NCBI RefSeq assembly: GCF_001070855.1
Contig: NZ_JVLH01000003.1
Span: 124,001-188,000 of the forward strand
Length of the DNA stretch: 64,000 nt
Reading direction: 5' to 3'
Origin: Trueperella pyogenes
GTDB taxonomy: Bacteria; Actinomycetota; Actinomycetes; Actinomycetales; Actinomycetaceae
In this document: positions 37,604 to 46,557 of the stretch, piece after piece
Numbering within the stretch: the stretch's first letter is position 1
Layout: each line of letters starts with the position of its first letter
Notes under the pieces: model-generated
What the model saw: the letters and a program-made list of their open reading frames with translations, nothing else
Told to the model about the DNA's origin: nothing
The model's database searches: none
Made by a program: the position numbers and the translations under genes

Positions 37604-39259
37604 GTGAGAATTCGCTTAGGATCGCAAAGCTCCCAAAGGGTGCTGTCGTATCGACAGGGCTCCAAGGTTTCGCGCGCCCTAATTCTTCTCACAACTGCCG
37701 CGATTGGCGGGTCTTTTACGCTCTTGGCTCTGCCCTGGTCATCCGCATCTGCGCATCCAGACACAACGCCCGTTACAACCGTTTCCACTGATCCCCTTGA
37801 TCATCTAGACGACGTCGGTGGCAGCCTAGATGTACACGCTACGGCTGAAGCTCCCAGCGCGGACCCAACTCACAGTGTCAAGGATCTGCAGTCGACTCCC
37901 GACCGCCTTGTACTTGAAAGCGGTTCCCCGCTGGCAAAGAAGTTTGTCCACACGCCTTATGAAAAGGCAGAGGTCATTGTTGAAGGTGCTGAATTCGCAC
38001 CTGAAACGACACTGTCCAATCAGACTCCGGCGGTCACCTTCGAGCAGCTTGAACCCGAGCCCGCATCCAACGACGATACGCCTTCTTTGAATGACCTAAA
38101 GGGTCACGAAGGTGCGGTGTGGGTTGAGAGCAACGCAACACCTTCCGCCAACGCCACCTCAATTGCTCAATTGCAAGGCGATGAGCAGGATGTTAAAACT
38201 CTCGATGAGTTGCAGGAAAAGGGCATTCCCGCCATCGATTCTTCGCTTGCGACCCCTGAGATCCTGGTCCAAAACGGACAAATTCGTACCATGACATTCG
38301 AGCTGACCAATGTCGGCAAGGATGCGAAGGACATCGAGATCGAGGGCGTTTTCTCCAGCAAGGTCCCCGGTAGTAGTACGGTCATTTGGAGCCTCCAGTG
38401 TTCCGTTAAGGGCGGAGCTACCTGCCCCGAGCGCGCCGATGGGTATGCAGAATCCGTTACTCTCACTCAGGACAAGCCCGAGTTCTCGCCCTTCCATTCC
38501 GTGATCAACATGCCAAAGGGCTCCACGATCACGATCACCGCTCAGCTTCGCCAAACAATCGCTCAGTGCACCCCCGATGCCGTCAGCGAGACAACTACCC
38601 GTTTCAGCTGGAAACGCTTGGGTGCGGACAAATCAAAGCAGACTGATCTTGAGCTAACAGGGAAGATCGCCTGCGCAAGCGCAGCTCCCACGCCCACGGC
38701 AACGCCTTCAGTAACTCCGTCCCCTACTCCTACATCTACCGCGCCTTCAAGTGATGATCAGACGCGTTCTGCGACGGCAAAGCCCCTACCGACGGCAACT
38801 CCGACCCGGCATATCAACCAAAGCCAGTCGAATGTTCAGCCTCGGCGCAGGCAAAACGAGGCTCGTCCTGCGCCTGCCCCGGCTCGTCGAGTACAAGTCT
38901 TCGCTCCCGGTTCACCAAACCGTCCCACGGCTCAGGAAGCAGCGCGTCGCAGTGCTGCTGCTCGACAGGCTCAGGCAGCTGCTCGCCAACAGCAGAACGC
39001 AAACGCTGCGGCCCAACGCAATAATGCCGCACCCGCCGCTCCCACTCACTCGAACAGCGATGCCACTCCTGTTGTTTCACAGGCTCCTGCAGAGAACCAA
39101 GACAACCCGCAGCTGGCTGATTCCAGCTATGGTTTCAACGCGAACGGTCGCCGTGGCGGCTTGATGAGTGACGTCGAAGCCAATAGCGCGGTTGCGGTTG
39201 CTGCACTGCTCGTCACTGCCGGTGCCGGCGCACTGGCAACCTTCCACAAGGGCAAGTGA
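37604..39259 (+). CDS. Secreted, Ala/Gln/Pro-rich membrane-tailed protein of unknown function
   Basis: 551 aa, not recognised. A long signal sequence (about 50 residues, ending WSSASAHP) is followed by a Thr/Glu-rich low-complexity region. Next comes a beta-rich segment (about 205-355) with two Cys pairs possible (LQCSVKGGATC, IAQC...IACA), a Pro/Thr linker (about 360-400), and an Arg/Ala/Gln-rich stretch (QEAARRSAAARQAQAAARQQQ). A single C-terminal helix ends in FHKGK with no LPXTG. The start is GTG with AAAGGG five bases upstream. The 223-base region before it carries TTTGTCAC and TTGACAAAA words but no convincing promoter. Confidence 0.75.
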   Translation: MRIRLGSQSSQRVLSYRQGSKVSRALILLTTAAIGGSFTLLALPWSSASAHPDTTPVTTVSTDPLDHLDDVGGSLDVHATAEAPSADPTHSVKDLQSTPDRLVLESGSPLAKKFVHTPYEKAEVIVEGAEFAPETTLSNQTPAVTFEQLEPEPASNDDTPSLNDLKGHEGAVWVESNATPSANATSIAQLQGDEQDVKTLDELQEKGIPAIDSSLATPEILVQNGQIRTMTFELTNVGKDAKDIEIEGVFSSKVPGSSTVIWSLQCSVKGGATCPERADGYAESVTLTQDKPEFSPFHSVINMPKGSTITITAQLRQTIAQCTPDAVSETTTRFSWKRLGADKSKQTDLELTGKIACASAAPTPTATPSVTPSPTPTSTAPSSDDQTRSATAKPLPTATPTRHINQSQSNVQPRRRQNEARPAPAPARRVQVFAPGSPNRPTAQEAARRSAAARQAQAAARQQQNANAAAQRNNAAPAAPTHSNSDATPVVSQAPAENQDNPQLADSSYGFNANGRRGGLMSDVEANSAVAVAALLVTAGAGALATFHKGK

Positions 39260-39280
39260 AATACTTTCTCTGATTTTCGC

Positions 39281-39317
39281 TGGTGCCTATCACTTGATAG
39301 GTGCCAGTTTTCCTTTT
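39281..39317 (+). terminator. Rho-independent terminator
   Basis: Perfect 11-bp stem TGGTGCCTATC (39281-39291) and GATAGGTGCCA (39296-39306), four-base loop, then GTTTTCCTTTT. It ends the transcript of the secreted-protein gene. Confidence 0.88.
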
Positions 39318-39386
39318 GCATTCGAAAGAGCTCTGCACGCTCTTTCACGGTGTCCTTGCAAATAGCGCCGGAGCAAGACGATAAAG

Positions 39387-39418
39387 AAGCGCTGGGCTGA
39401 CGATGCAGCCCAGCGCTT
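39387..39418 (-). terminator. Rho-independent terminator of the 395-residue protein gene
   Basis: Perfect 12-bp stem AAGCGCTGGGCT / AGCCCAGCGCTT (39387-39398 and 39407-39418). On the minus strand it is followed by CTTTATC, a weak U tract, about 20 bases after the stop codon. Confidence 0.7.
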
Positions 39419-39436
39419 GTGTCGTTTCAAATGACC

Positions 39437-40624
39437 TTAGCGGCGTCCAAACTTCGCACGCATCACACGCGCCAAGGCAAGTTCAGCGAAGGCATCCACC
39501 AGAAGAGCGCCGCCGAAAACACCCGAGAAAATCTTCCATCCCGAACGCGGCTTCGCAGCCTTCACCGCAGAAACCAGCAGTGCCGCACCGGCCGCTGCTT
39601 CGATAGAAGCGAGAGCTGAAAGAATCCACGGACGGTCTGAGACAACCGCCATGTAGGCCTTCTGAATAGCGCTGGGATCTTCTTCCTTGTTCCCGGTCAT
39701 CATGATGTCAACGCTACGACCGATGGCGTTCGAGATGCCGCGCGCATTGTGAAGAACCGCGCCTTCAACATCCCCGGCTTCAATCGAACCCTGGAGGAAC
39801 TCTGCAACACCGTGAGGCAGCGCAAGAGCCTTCACGACGGCTGTAATCGCATGAACTCCGTTAAGGTCCTGAGCGGCCAACAATGCCTCAACATCAGCAC
39901 CCGGGACGTGTGCCGCGATTTCACGCAGGGCAGGGCGATCTCCCACTAAGTCGACGACCGAAGGATCTACGGACTCAGCAGAAGCGGAACCGGTCACGAT
40001 ACGCGTTGTCATTCCCCAGTTATGGGTCAGCACATGCTCGAGATGATCATCGGTCACCAAGTACAGATGCAAATCACCATCGGTCATCGCCAAGGAAACC
40101 AGCGGAAGATCACCGAAGTTCCATCCTGACTTGTCTTCGGGAATTTCAGCCAAGAGTGCGCGATACCCATTGTTCAGCTCGACATCTGCGACATCGACGC
40201 CCTCAAGTGCGGCCAAGAGAGGAACCGAAGATGCGGGGGTACGACCAATCTCGACGACGCGAACTCCCGACTCTGACTCTTCGACCTCTTCGGGAAGGAA
40301 ATCTGCCAGGGGGCTATCACCCTGAGGAAGAGCATCGATATGTTCTCCGCCCAGACGCACCTCTGCTTTGAAGTGCGACGCTAACTGAGAAGCAAGCTCG
40401 CTGACCGTAATTCCTGCTTGCGCATCCTGAGCACCTTCAGCAAGGGTCGCGACTCGCCCGTTCTCGACCGCAATATTGAGGCCCAGAAGCTGAGGAGTTG
40501 CCTCAAACCACTCCAATTGGGCCAAAACGGAACTCTCACGGAGCACGTGCGCAACTTGATCGGGATCAAGCTGGGAGGCAATCATCATTCCCTCAACGCG
40601 GGTCCATGTCGTATCAGTCATCAT
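39437..40624 (-). CDS. Hypothetical protein with C-terminal membrane segment
   Basis: 395 aa, not recognised. It is acidic through most of its length: two alpha/beta segments (about 1-100 and 115-215) and a helical region (about 225-330). It ends with a hydrophobic pair (ILSALASIEAAAGAALLVSAVKAA and FSGVFGGALLVDAFAELALARV) before a basic end KFGRR. No enzyme motif is apparent. AGGA five bases before the ATG at 40624 suggests this start; two other ATGs lie within nine bases. It is a monocistronic unit with terminators on both sides. Confidence 0.7.
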   Translation of the reverse strand: MMTDTTWTRVEGMMIASQLDPDQVAHVLRESSVLAQLEWFEATPQLLGLNIAVENGRVATLAEGAQDAQAGITVSELASQLASHFKAEVRLGGEHIDALPQGDSPLADFLPEEVEESESGVRVVEIGRTPASSVPLLAALEGVDVADVELNNGYRALLAEIPEDKSGWNFGDLPLVSLAMTDGDLHLYLVTDDHLEHVLTHNWGMTTRIVTGSASAESVDPSVVDLVGDRPALREIAAHVPGADVEALLAAQDLNGVHAITAVVKALALPHGVAEFLQGSIEAGDVEGAVLHNARGISNAIGRSVDIMMTGNKEEDPSAIQKAYMAVVSDRPWILSALASIEAAAGAALLVSAVKAAKPRSGWKIFSGVFGGALLVDAFAELALARVMRAKFGRR

Positions 40625-40706
40625 TGTCATCCTTCCGAAGACCCTGAGAATCGTCCTTCGACTAGCTACAAGTTTAGCCTGTCCTTCCGATCGATAGGCA
40701 CATCAC

Positions 40707-40748
40707 AACAGAAAAGGTGAGGGCACCCATTTGGGTGCCCTCACCTTT
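40707..40748 (-). terminator. Rho-independent terminator after fba
   Basis: Perfect 16-bp stem AAAGGTGAGGGCACCC / GGGTGCCCTCACCTTT (40713-40728 and 40733-40748), loop ATTT. On the minus strand it is followed by TTCTG after TTTT. It lies 30 bases after the fba stop. Confidence 0.88.
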
Positions 40749-40777
40749 CAGTGCTACTGAAGTAGTTTCAGAAGCGA

Positions 40778-41803
40778 TCAGCGCATCTTGGTGCCGACCG
40801 AGCCCAGACGCTCAGCAGCCTCAACAACGCGTGCAGCCATACCGGCTTCAGCTTCCTTGCCCCAAGCGCGAGGATCGTACTTCTTCTTGTTGCCGACCTC
40901 GCCGTCGATCTTGAGGACACCCTCGTAGTTGGTCATCATCCAGTTGACCACGGGGCGGGTGAAGGCGTACTGGGTGTCGGTGTCAACGTTCATCTTGATG
41001 ACGCCGTTGGCAACTGCCAGTGCGATCTCTTCGTCGGTGGAGCCGGAGCCGCCGTGCATGACCAGGTCGAAGGGGCGGTGATCCAGACCGTAGTGAGCAG
41101 CAACCTCTTCCTGGATGGTGCCCAGGAGCTCAGGACGCAGCTTGACGTGACCGGGCTTGTACGCACCGTGCACGTTACCGAAGGTCAGAGCGGTGATGTA
41201 ACGGCCCTTTTCGCCGAGGCCCAGGGCCTCAACGGTCTTGATGGCATCTGCGGTCGAGGTGTACAGCTTCTCGTTGATTTCACCAACGACACCGTCTTCT
41301 TCGCCACCCACAGCGCCAACCTCGATCTCGAGGACGGTGTGAGAGTCAACGGCAAGCTGCAGCAGGCGCTTTGCGATCTCAAGGTTCTCATCCAACGGAA
41401 TGGCGGAGCCATCCCACATGTGGGACTGGAACCAGGGAAGACGACCAGCCTTAACTTCCTCGGCCTCCATGTGCATGAGCTGCTCGGTCCAGGAATCCAG
41501 GTTCTGCTTTGCGCAGTGGTCGGTGTGCAGAGCAATGGTGACGTCGTAGTTCTTTGCGACCTCACGGGCGTAGGCAGCCATTGCCAACGAGCCGGCGATA
41601 CGGTCCTTGACGGTGGAACCTGACCAGTATTCAGCGCCACCCACGGAAACCTGGATGATGCCGTCAGATTCGGCATCGGCGAAACCGCGCAGTGCAGCGC
41701 TCAGAGTCTGAGAAGAGGTCACGTTAATTGCCGGGTACGCGAACTTTCCGTCACGCGCACGGTTGAGCATTTCGTTGTAAACCTCAGGGGTTGCGATGGG
41801 CAC
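40778..41803 (-). CDS. fba: Fructose-bisphosphate aldolase, class II
   Basis: Glycolytic zinc aldolase (341 aa) of the long class IIA type. Visible motifs are IALHTDHCAKQNLDSW (zinc His and catalytic Asp), EIEVGAVGGEEDGV, LTFGNVHGAYKPG, DLVMHGGSGSTDEEI and KMNVDTDTQYAFTRP. AGGAGG lies 11 bases before the ATG. It is monocistronic, with a strong terminator downstream. Confidence 0.96.
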   Translation of the reverse strand: MPIATPEVYNEMLNRARDGKFAYPAINVTSSQTLSAALRGFADAESDGIIQVSVGGAEYWSGSTVKDRIAGSLAMAAYAREVAKNYDVTIALHTDHCAKQNLDSWTEQLMHMEAEEVKAGRLPWFQSHMWDGSAIPLDENLEIAKRLLQLAVDSHTVLEIEVGAVGGEEDGVVGEINEKLYTSTADAIKTVEALGLGEKGRYITALTFGNVHGAYKPGHVKLRPELLGTIQEEVAAHYGLDHRPFDLVMHGGSGSTDEEIALAVANGVIKMNVDTDTQYAFTRPVVNWMMTNYEGVLKIDGEVGNKKKYDPRAWGKEAEAGMAARVVEAAERLGSVGTKMR

Positions 41804-41971
41804 AGGAGCCTCCTAATTGATGACAACATTTGTCGCTTCATATTGTCCCACATTTGCAGAAGAACATCACTGGACTATTGGCCCTCAGATCAAAGTCCTT
41901 TGAAGAACCCATCATTGCCCCTGCTCAACGCTGATCAGGGAGCAATTTTAGACCTACTAAAATACGCCTTT

Positions 41972-41977
41972 TATATA
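41972..41977 (+). promoter_or_regulatory. Candidate -10 box of the small XRE regulator gene
   Basis: TATATA with a poor -35 (TAGACC) 17 bases upstream at 41949-41954. It implies transcription from about 41984, downstream of the first in-frame GTG (41980), which argues for a start further downstream. Confidence 0.3.
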
Positions 41978-42015
41978 GGGTGTACTCTTCTTGTCCCTTT
42001 TCTCAATATAGGTGG

Positions 42016-42276
42016 GTGGTTTTTTGGAACGATTCAAACGCGCGCGAATTTGGCTTCACTCTCCGCAGACTTCGTGAGGAGCACGAACTCTCACAAGAAA
42101 CCCTGGCCTACCGTTCTGGCGTAACGAAAAACCAAATTCAACTACTGGAATCAGGACGCGCTTCGGGACGCAAAGGCGAAACCCGCGCTTCCAACCCACG
42201 CATGACAACACTCAGCGGCATTGCACAAGCGCTCGGCATGAGCGTCTCTGCGCTCCTTGCCGAGGCTGGACTCTAA
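42016..42276 (+). CDS. Small XRE-family helix-turn-helix regulator
   Basis: About 86 aa. A single Cro/CI-type HTH (LRRLREEHELSQETLAYRSGVTKNQIQLLESGR) followed by an insertion RASGRKGETRASNP and then a second part GIAQALGMSVSALLAEAGL. It has no effector domain. The start is uncertain: GTG 42016 has only AGGTGG immediately before it, and GTG 41980 lies upstream. The partner DNA site is unknown. It converges with the L,D-transpeptidase gene, 18 bases apart. Confidence 0.75.
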   Translation: MVFWNDSNAREFGFTLRRLREEHELSQETLAYRSGVTKNQIQLLESGRASGRKGETRASNPRMTTLSGIAQALGMSVSALLAEAGL

Positions 42277-42294
42277 ACTAAAAACTCCAGCGAT

Positions 42295-43740
42295 TTAGTA
42301 GTGCGACATGACCGGAGTGCCAATCTCCGACCACTGATACACCCAATGCGCCTCTTCAACTGGCATATTGATGCAGCCGTGTGAACCACCGGGTCCACTC
42401 CAGCCGAATGAATCCTGCCAAGGGGCACCATGGAATGCGTAGGAGCCAGTCCAGTAGGTCACCCACGGCACTCCCTTCGCACAGTAAGGCCAATCTGGAG
42501 TGCACCCCATATCCTGGGCCTGATACTTGAGGTAAACGTTGTAGAGTCCCGTGACAGTCTCATGACCAGGTGAACCGGGGACAATCGCGACCGGACCGTG
42601 GACAACTGTGGCGCCCTCATAGGCGGTGACAGAGTTGTTTCCCAGATTGATCTCAAGCCACTTCTCACCCGGAGCGGCCTGATAAACCAAATTTTCAGCA
42701 CCGTCAGCAATGAGCTTGCGTTCATAGGTAGCCGGAGTGACGTCGTAGCTGAAGTTCCCCTCAAACTTCTTGTTGTCCTTGAGTGAGGTAATCACCGAGG
42801 CCGCGAGCGCATCAAGGTCCTTGACCTTTCGGCCATCAACAGCCTTCTTCGGAGTCTGAACGATATCGCCAGCAGAGTTGACGTTGTGGCGACCATTCAC
42901 AGGATCACGATTGGTTTCTTCGCCCTGAGAACGCACCCACTCACGGACGCGCTCTTCATCAATCGCAGGCTGCTTCAAGGAACCATCGTCGGCCAGAGCA
43001 ATCTTCACCCATCCAACCCGATCCTTCGAGCTGGCCTCGATCGTGTCTTCACCGTCGGAAATCTCAACGGGAATCTGCGCAAGCTTATTTGCGGCCTCGG
43101 CGATGGTCTGCGCGCTCGCATCATCAACCACGGGAAGAAGGTTAGTTGCGCTCAACTGCACTTCTCCCCCGCGGAGCATCCGCGCGGCCTCGTCCAAGGA
43201 ATTGCGAAGGGCGTCATAGGGAACGCCACGCCCAGCCTGAGACTTGGTTGAAACAAAGGACTCTTGATCCTCGGCTGGACGAACAGTAGCGTCAACAACC
43301 GGAGTTCCCAGCGAGGATGCGATCGAGTTCGATACATCCTTCATCTTCAGATCATCGACACTGATCGCAGCTGGTACGTCATTGTGAACAAAAATCGCCT
43401 TGAACCGATTAAACAGGTTCGAATTCGCGGCGAGCGCTTGGTCTGCGCTCCCCTGCGGATCAACGGTTATTCCCATATCGGAAAGCGTCAGGGGCGTCGA
43501 ATGCCCCTCGACTACAACATTGACCTGCATCGCCTTCGCGCGCTGATCAACCATCTGCGCGATTTCATCCCGGGTCATTCCCGATACCGACTGGCCAGCC
43601 ACACTGACATTGGGCAGCGCGCGCGCAGAATAGTGCAGGGCATAAGCAACCCCAGCCGCACACAGAGCAATCAGGACGCATCCAAGCGTTACGCCAATCA
43701 CAAGCGGCTTACGTGACCGTGAAGATTTATGTTCAGACAT
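42295..43740 (-). CDS. L,D-transpeptidase (YkuD) with N-terminal peptidoglycan-binding-type domains
   Basis: 481 aa. A short basic cytoplasmic tail and one membrane helix (about 14-36) lead to extracellular repeats of the PG_binding_4/VanW-linked type (about 45-310; for example NVSVAGQSVSGMTRDEIA and LSDMGITVDP). The C-terminal YkuD domain (about 345-480) has the catalytic motif SHGCINMP with Cys456. It would form 3-3 peptidoglycan cross-links or anchor proteins. The start is either 43740 or 43749; GGAGG sits close to the second ATG. Confidence 0.9.
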   Translation of the reverse strand: MSEHKSSRSRKPLVIGVTLGCVLIALCAAGVAYALHYSARALPNVSVAGQSVSGMTRDEIAQMVDQRAKAMQVNVVVEGHSTPLTLSDMGITVDPQGSADQALAANSNLFNRFKAIFVHNDVPAAISVDDLKMKDVSNSIASSLGTPVVDATVRPAEDQESFVSTKSQAGRGVPYDALRNSLDEAARMLRGGEVQLSATNLLPVVDDASAQTIAEAANKLAQIPVEISDGEDTIEASSKDRVGWVKIALADDGSLKQPAIDEERVREWVRSQGEETNRDPVNGRHNVNSAGDIVQTPKKAVDGRKVKDLDALAASVITSLKDNKKFEGNFSYDVTPATYERKLIADGAENLVYQAAPGEKWLEINLGNNSVTAYEGATVVHGPVAIVPGSPGHETVTGLYNVYLKYQAQDMGCTPDWPYCAKGVPWVTYWTGSYAFHGAPWQDSFGWSGPGGSHGCINMPVEEAHWVYQWSEIGTPVMSHY

Positions 43741-43902
43741 CCCCTCCATCCTACTGATTTCACATCATTTTTGCTTGAAATTCACAGATTGCACGCACCT
43801 ATGTGACCCGCATATCTTCAGACAGCCAAGATTGTTTCCTGTTACCCTATTCCAACTGGTCGGGGGTACCGTTAAAGCAGGCGGACCCCAGGAGGGATAA
43901 AC

Positions 43903-45231
43903 GTGAGTGACCTTCGTCTTCTTGTCGTTCCGGGGGGCACTTCCCCGGCATCTGTAGCGATGGCTCATGCCTCGCTACACAAGCTCGCAGAGCTGTATGA
44001 AGAGCGTCAGGCAGACCCCGATCACCCCGCGCCGCACACCGTTGTTGTTATTCGCGACCCCGAGCTTGTTCCCCCATCGAGTTTGCGCACAGCCGCGACC
44101 ACACCACGTGAAGCCTTCCCACCCGAGCTCTACCCAGAGCTTGCCGAGCGCATCGACGACCCGGCTCTTTTCGACGACGTCGATCTGGTTTTGGCCTCCT
44201 CTGGTTCATCTGGCGAACCGCGGCTAGTTGGCCTCTCCATCGACGCTCTGATGGCCTCGGTCAAGGCGACGCATTCCGTTCTAGGAGGACCGGGGCGCTG
44301 GATCTTGGCGCTGAGTTCCCACCACATCGCAGGTGCTCAAGTACTCATGCGCGCTGCCGCGACCGAAATTTCGCCCCAGATCGTTGATTGTTCCCATGGT
44401 TTCAATCCAAAGGATCTGCTTCCCGCGATTGCGGGGGCAACCTCCGATCCTTCTCTGCCGGGCTACCTCTCTCTAGTCCCCACCCAATTGGTTGATTGCC
44501 TGAACGCCGGCGAGGAAGTCGTGAGCGCCTTGGCGCGCCTCCACACCATCTTGATCGGCGGCACTCGTCTTGATCCCGCGCTGCGCCAACGTGCCGAGGA
44601 TGCAGGACTCACCATCGTCGAGTCTTTTGGAATGACCGAAACCTGCGGCGGCTGCGTATATGACGGAGTCCCGCTTCCCGGAGTTATGGTCCGTACCCTC
44701 GATTGGGAGGGCGCCACCCGTATCGCTATCGCCGGCCCCGTTTTGCTGACGCGCTACCTTGTCGGCGACACCCCATTCCACGACGAGGCCGGTACCCGTT
44801 GGTTTATCAGCGGGGATACCGGTGTAATCGACGCCGGTGGTCGTTTGAAAGTTCTGGGGCGCGCCGACGACATGATCATTTCCGGAGGGCTCAACATTCC
44901 GCCGATCCGAGTCGAGGATGCTCTGAAGAACGTCACGGGCATCAAGGACGCGTGGGCGCTGGGCTTGGACGACGAAAAGTGGGGACAGGCATTGTCCTGC
45001 CTTGTTGTCCCCGAGGATGCTCCTTCCTTCCCTCCCCCGCCTGAGTTTGTTGAGGAACAGGGGCATCGCATTCGCGAGGCCGTTTCTTCCCAGATCGGTC
45101 GCCCACAGGCACCGCGTCGCGTGATCTTCGTTTCTTCGATTCCGCAGCTTTCTTCCGGCAAGGTCGATCGCATTGCCGCACGCCAGCTCGCTGAATCTCT
45201 CACCGGGACAGAGTCTGAGTGGCGCCGATGA
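43903..45231 (+). CDS. menE: o-Succinylbenzoate-CoA ligase
   Basis: Acyl-adenylate-forming enzyme (442 aa, compact as usual for MenE of actinobacteria). The P-loop-like LASSGSSGEPRLVGLS (about 104-119), SFGMTETCGGCVYDG, the hinge SGDTGVIDAGGRLKVLGRADDMIISGGLNI and the catalytic Lys420 in LSSGKVDR are seen. GTG start with AGGAGG seven bases upstream. The stop overlaps the menA start as ATGA, so menE-menA are translationally coupled. Confidence 0.93.
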   Translation: MSDLRLLVVPGGTSPASVAMAHASLHKLAELYEERQADPDHPAPHTVVVIRDPELVPPSSLRTAATTPREAFPPELYPELAERIDDPALFDDVDLVLASSGSSGEPRLVGLSIDALMASVKATHSVLGGPGRWILALSSHHIAGAQVLMRAAATEISPQIVDCSHGFNPKDLLPAIAGATSDPSLPGYLSLVPTQLVDCLNAGEEVVSALARLHTILIGGTRLDPALRQRAEDAGLTIVESFGMTETCGGCVYDGVPLPGVMVRTLDWEGATRIAIAGPVLLTRYLVGDTPFHDEAGTRWFISGDTGVIDAGGRLKVLGRADDMIISGGLNIPPIRVEDALKNVTGIKDAWALGLDDEKWGQALSCLVVPEDAPSFPPPPEFVEEQGHRIREAVSSQIGRPQAPRRVIFVSSIPQLSSGKVDRIAARQLAESLTGTESEWRR

Positions 45232-46151
45232 GCACTGAAAATAGGCGACAAGCAAGCCTGGGCGATTGGATTGAAGGCGCTAGGCTGCGCACCCTTCCTG
45301 CTGCTGCGGCTCCAGTCTTCGTCGGCGCCTCCGCGGCTTTCGCCTTGGGAGCTGTTCATCCTGCACGCTCAGTCCTGGCGCTTCTTGTCGCTCTATTGCT
45401 TCAAGTCGGCGTGAACTACTCCAACGACTACTCCGATGGTATCCGTGGGACGGATGACCAGCGAAGCGGTCCCCAACGTTTGACGGGTTCTGGACTCGCA
45501 CGGCCTCGTACTGTTTTAAAGGCGGCACTGGGCTGCTTCGCCGCAGCCGGCGTCCTTGGGTTGATCCTTGTTGCAATCAGTGGAACCTGGCCTCTGATCG
45601 CCGCGGGTATTGCTGCGGTTGCAGCAGCCTGGTTCTACACGGGCGGGAAACACCCCTACGGCTATATGGGAATCGGCCTATCTGAAGTCTTTGTCTTCGT
45701 TTTCTTCGGACTGATGGCGACCGTTGGAACGACATGGACACATATCCCTTCAGCACCTTGGTGGCTGTGGCTTATGGCCTCATGCTTGGGTCTGATGTCG
45801 GTGGCGATGCTCATGGTCAACAACATCCGCGACATCCCTACCGATAGCGCTACCGGGAAAAAGACCGTGGCTGTTCGCTTGGGGCAGCGAGCTTCTCGAA
45901 TCCTCTTTTCCCTGTGCCTATTGGCCCCACTCTCCGTCTTCTTTGCGCTTCCCGCGGCAATCGGCACCCATGTCATCATCTGCATTTTGGCGTCGCTTGC
46001 GTGGATTCTGGCAATCTTCCAGCCGGTCTACTTGGTGTTGAGCGGAGTGAAGGGAAAGGACCTCATCATTGTCCTCAAGCACACCGGCTTTTTAACCTTG
46101 GGGTGGGCGCTCTTCGTTAGCGCTCTCTTGGTCTCAAGTACATTTGCCTGA
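45228..46151 (+). CDS. menA: 1,4-Dihydroxy-2-naphthoate polyprenyltransferase
   Basis: UbiA-family integral membrane prenyltransferase (307 aa, eight or nine helices). It attaches the isoprenoid tail to DHNA. The Asp-rich motifs are NYSNDYSDGIRGTD (first) and NNIRDIPTDSATGKKT (second). ATGA overlap with menE. A gene for a PLDc_N-type membrane protein follows 22 bases later. Confidence 0.95.
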   Translation: MSTENRRQASLGDWIEGARLRTLPAAAAPVFVGASAAFALGAVHPARSVLALLVALLLQVGVNYSNDYSDGIRGTDDQRSGPQRLTGSGLARPRTVLKAALGCFAAAGVLGLILVAISGTWPLIAAGIAAVAAAWFYTGGKHPYGYMGIGLSEVFVFVFFGLMATVGTTWTHIPSAPWWLWLMASCLGLMSVAMLMVNNIRDIPTDSATGKKTVAVRLGQRASRILFSLCLLAPLSVFFALPAAIGTHVIICILASLAWILAIFQPVYLVLSGVKGKDLIIVLKHTGFLTLGWALFVSALLVSSTFA

Positions 46152-46173
46152 GCAACTGCTCTAAACTCAAATC

Positions 46174-46557
46174 ATGGTACGTATTCTGTTCATCGTCGCA
46201 TGGTTCGCCGCATCGATTTATGCAATTTCAGATTGGGCAACAACGCCGGCCGACAGAATGCCTATGAAGCTTTCTCGAATGACCTGGCTGATCATCTTGG
46301 TCGTGACAGTCCCATTCGTTTCTCTTGGAGCAATTGCGTGGATCGTCCTCAAGATGGTCGCAAATGCCGAGGACCATCAGGCACAATCCGCTCCCAAAGC
46401 CCCAACCGCCCCAGACGATGATCCCGAATTCCTTTTCCGTTTAGAGCGCGATCTTCAGATGAAGCGTAAGCGCGAAGAAGAACGGAAGAATAAAGAAAAC
46501 CCCTCCACCACTGAGGATGAAGGGGATGGGCCCGAAGAAGGCCAAACGAAGAACTAG
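46174..46557 (+). CDS. PLDc_N-domain-type small membrane protein
   Basis: 127 aa: two membrane helices (about 1-20 and 36-62) flanking DWATTPADRMPMKLSRMTW, the pattern of the phospholipase-D-nuclease N-terminal domain family. A cytoplasmic Lys/Glu-rich tail, probably a short coiled coil (RLERDLQMKRKREEERKNKE), follows. No catalytic domain. Such genes often follow menA in actinobacteria, role unknown. Its stop overlaps the convergent histidine-phosphatase stop by four bases. Confidence 0.8.
   Translation: MVRILFIVAWFAASIYAISDWATTPADRMPMKLSRMTWLIILVVTVPFVSLGAIAWIVLKMVANAEDHQAQSAPKAPTAPDDDPEFLFRLERDLQMKRKREEERKNKENPSTTEDEGDGPEEGQTKN

Noticed and set aside
41833-41848. TGACAACATTTGTC upstream of fba as a regulon operator
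   Set aside because: Arm order and spacing differ from the palindrome, and fba is a housekeeping gene with no other link.
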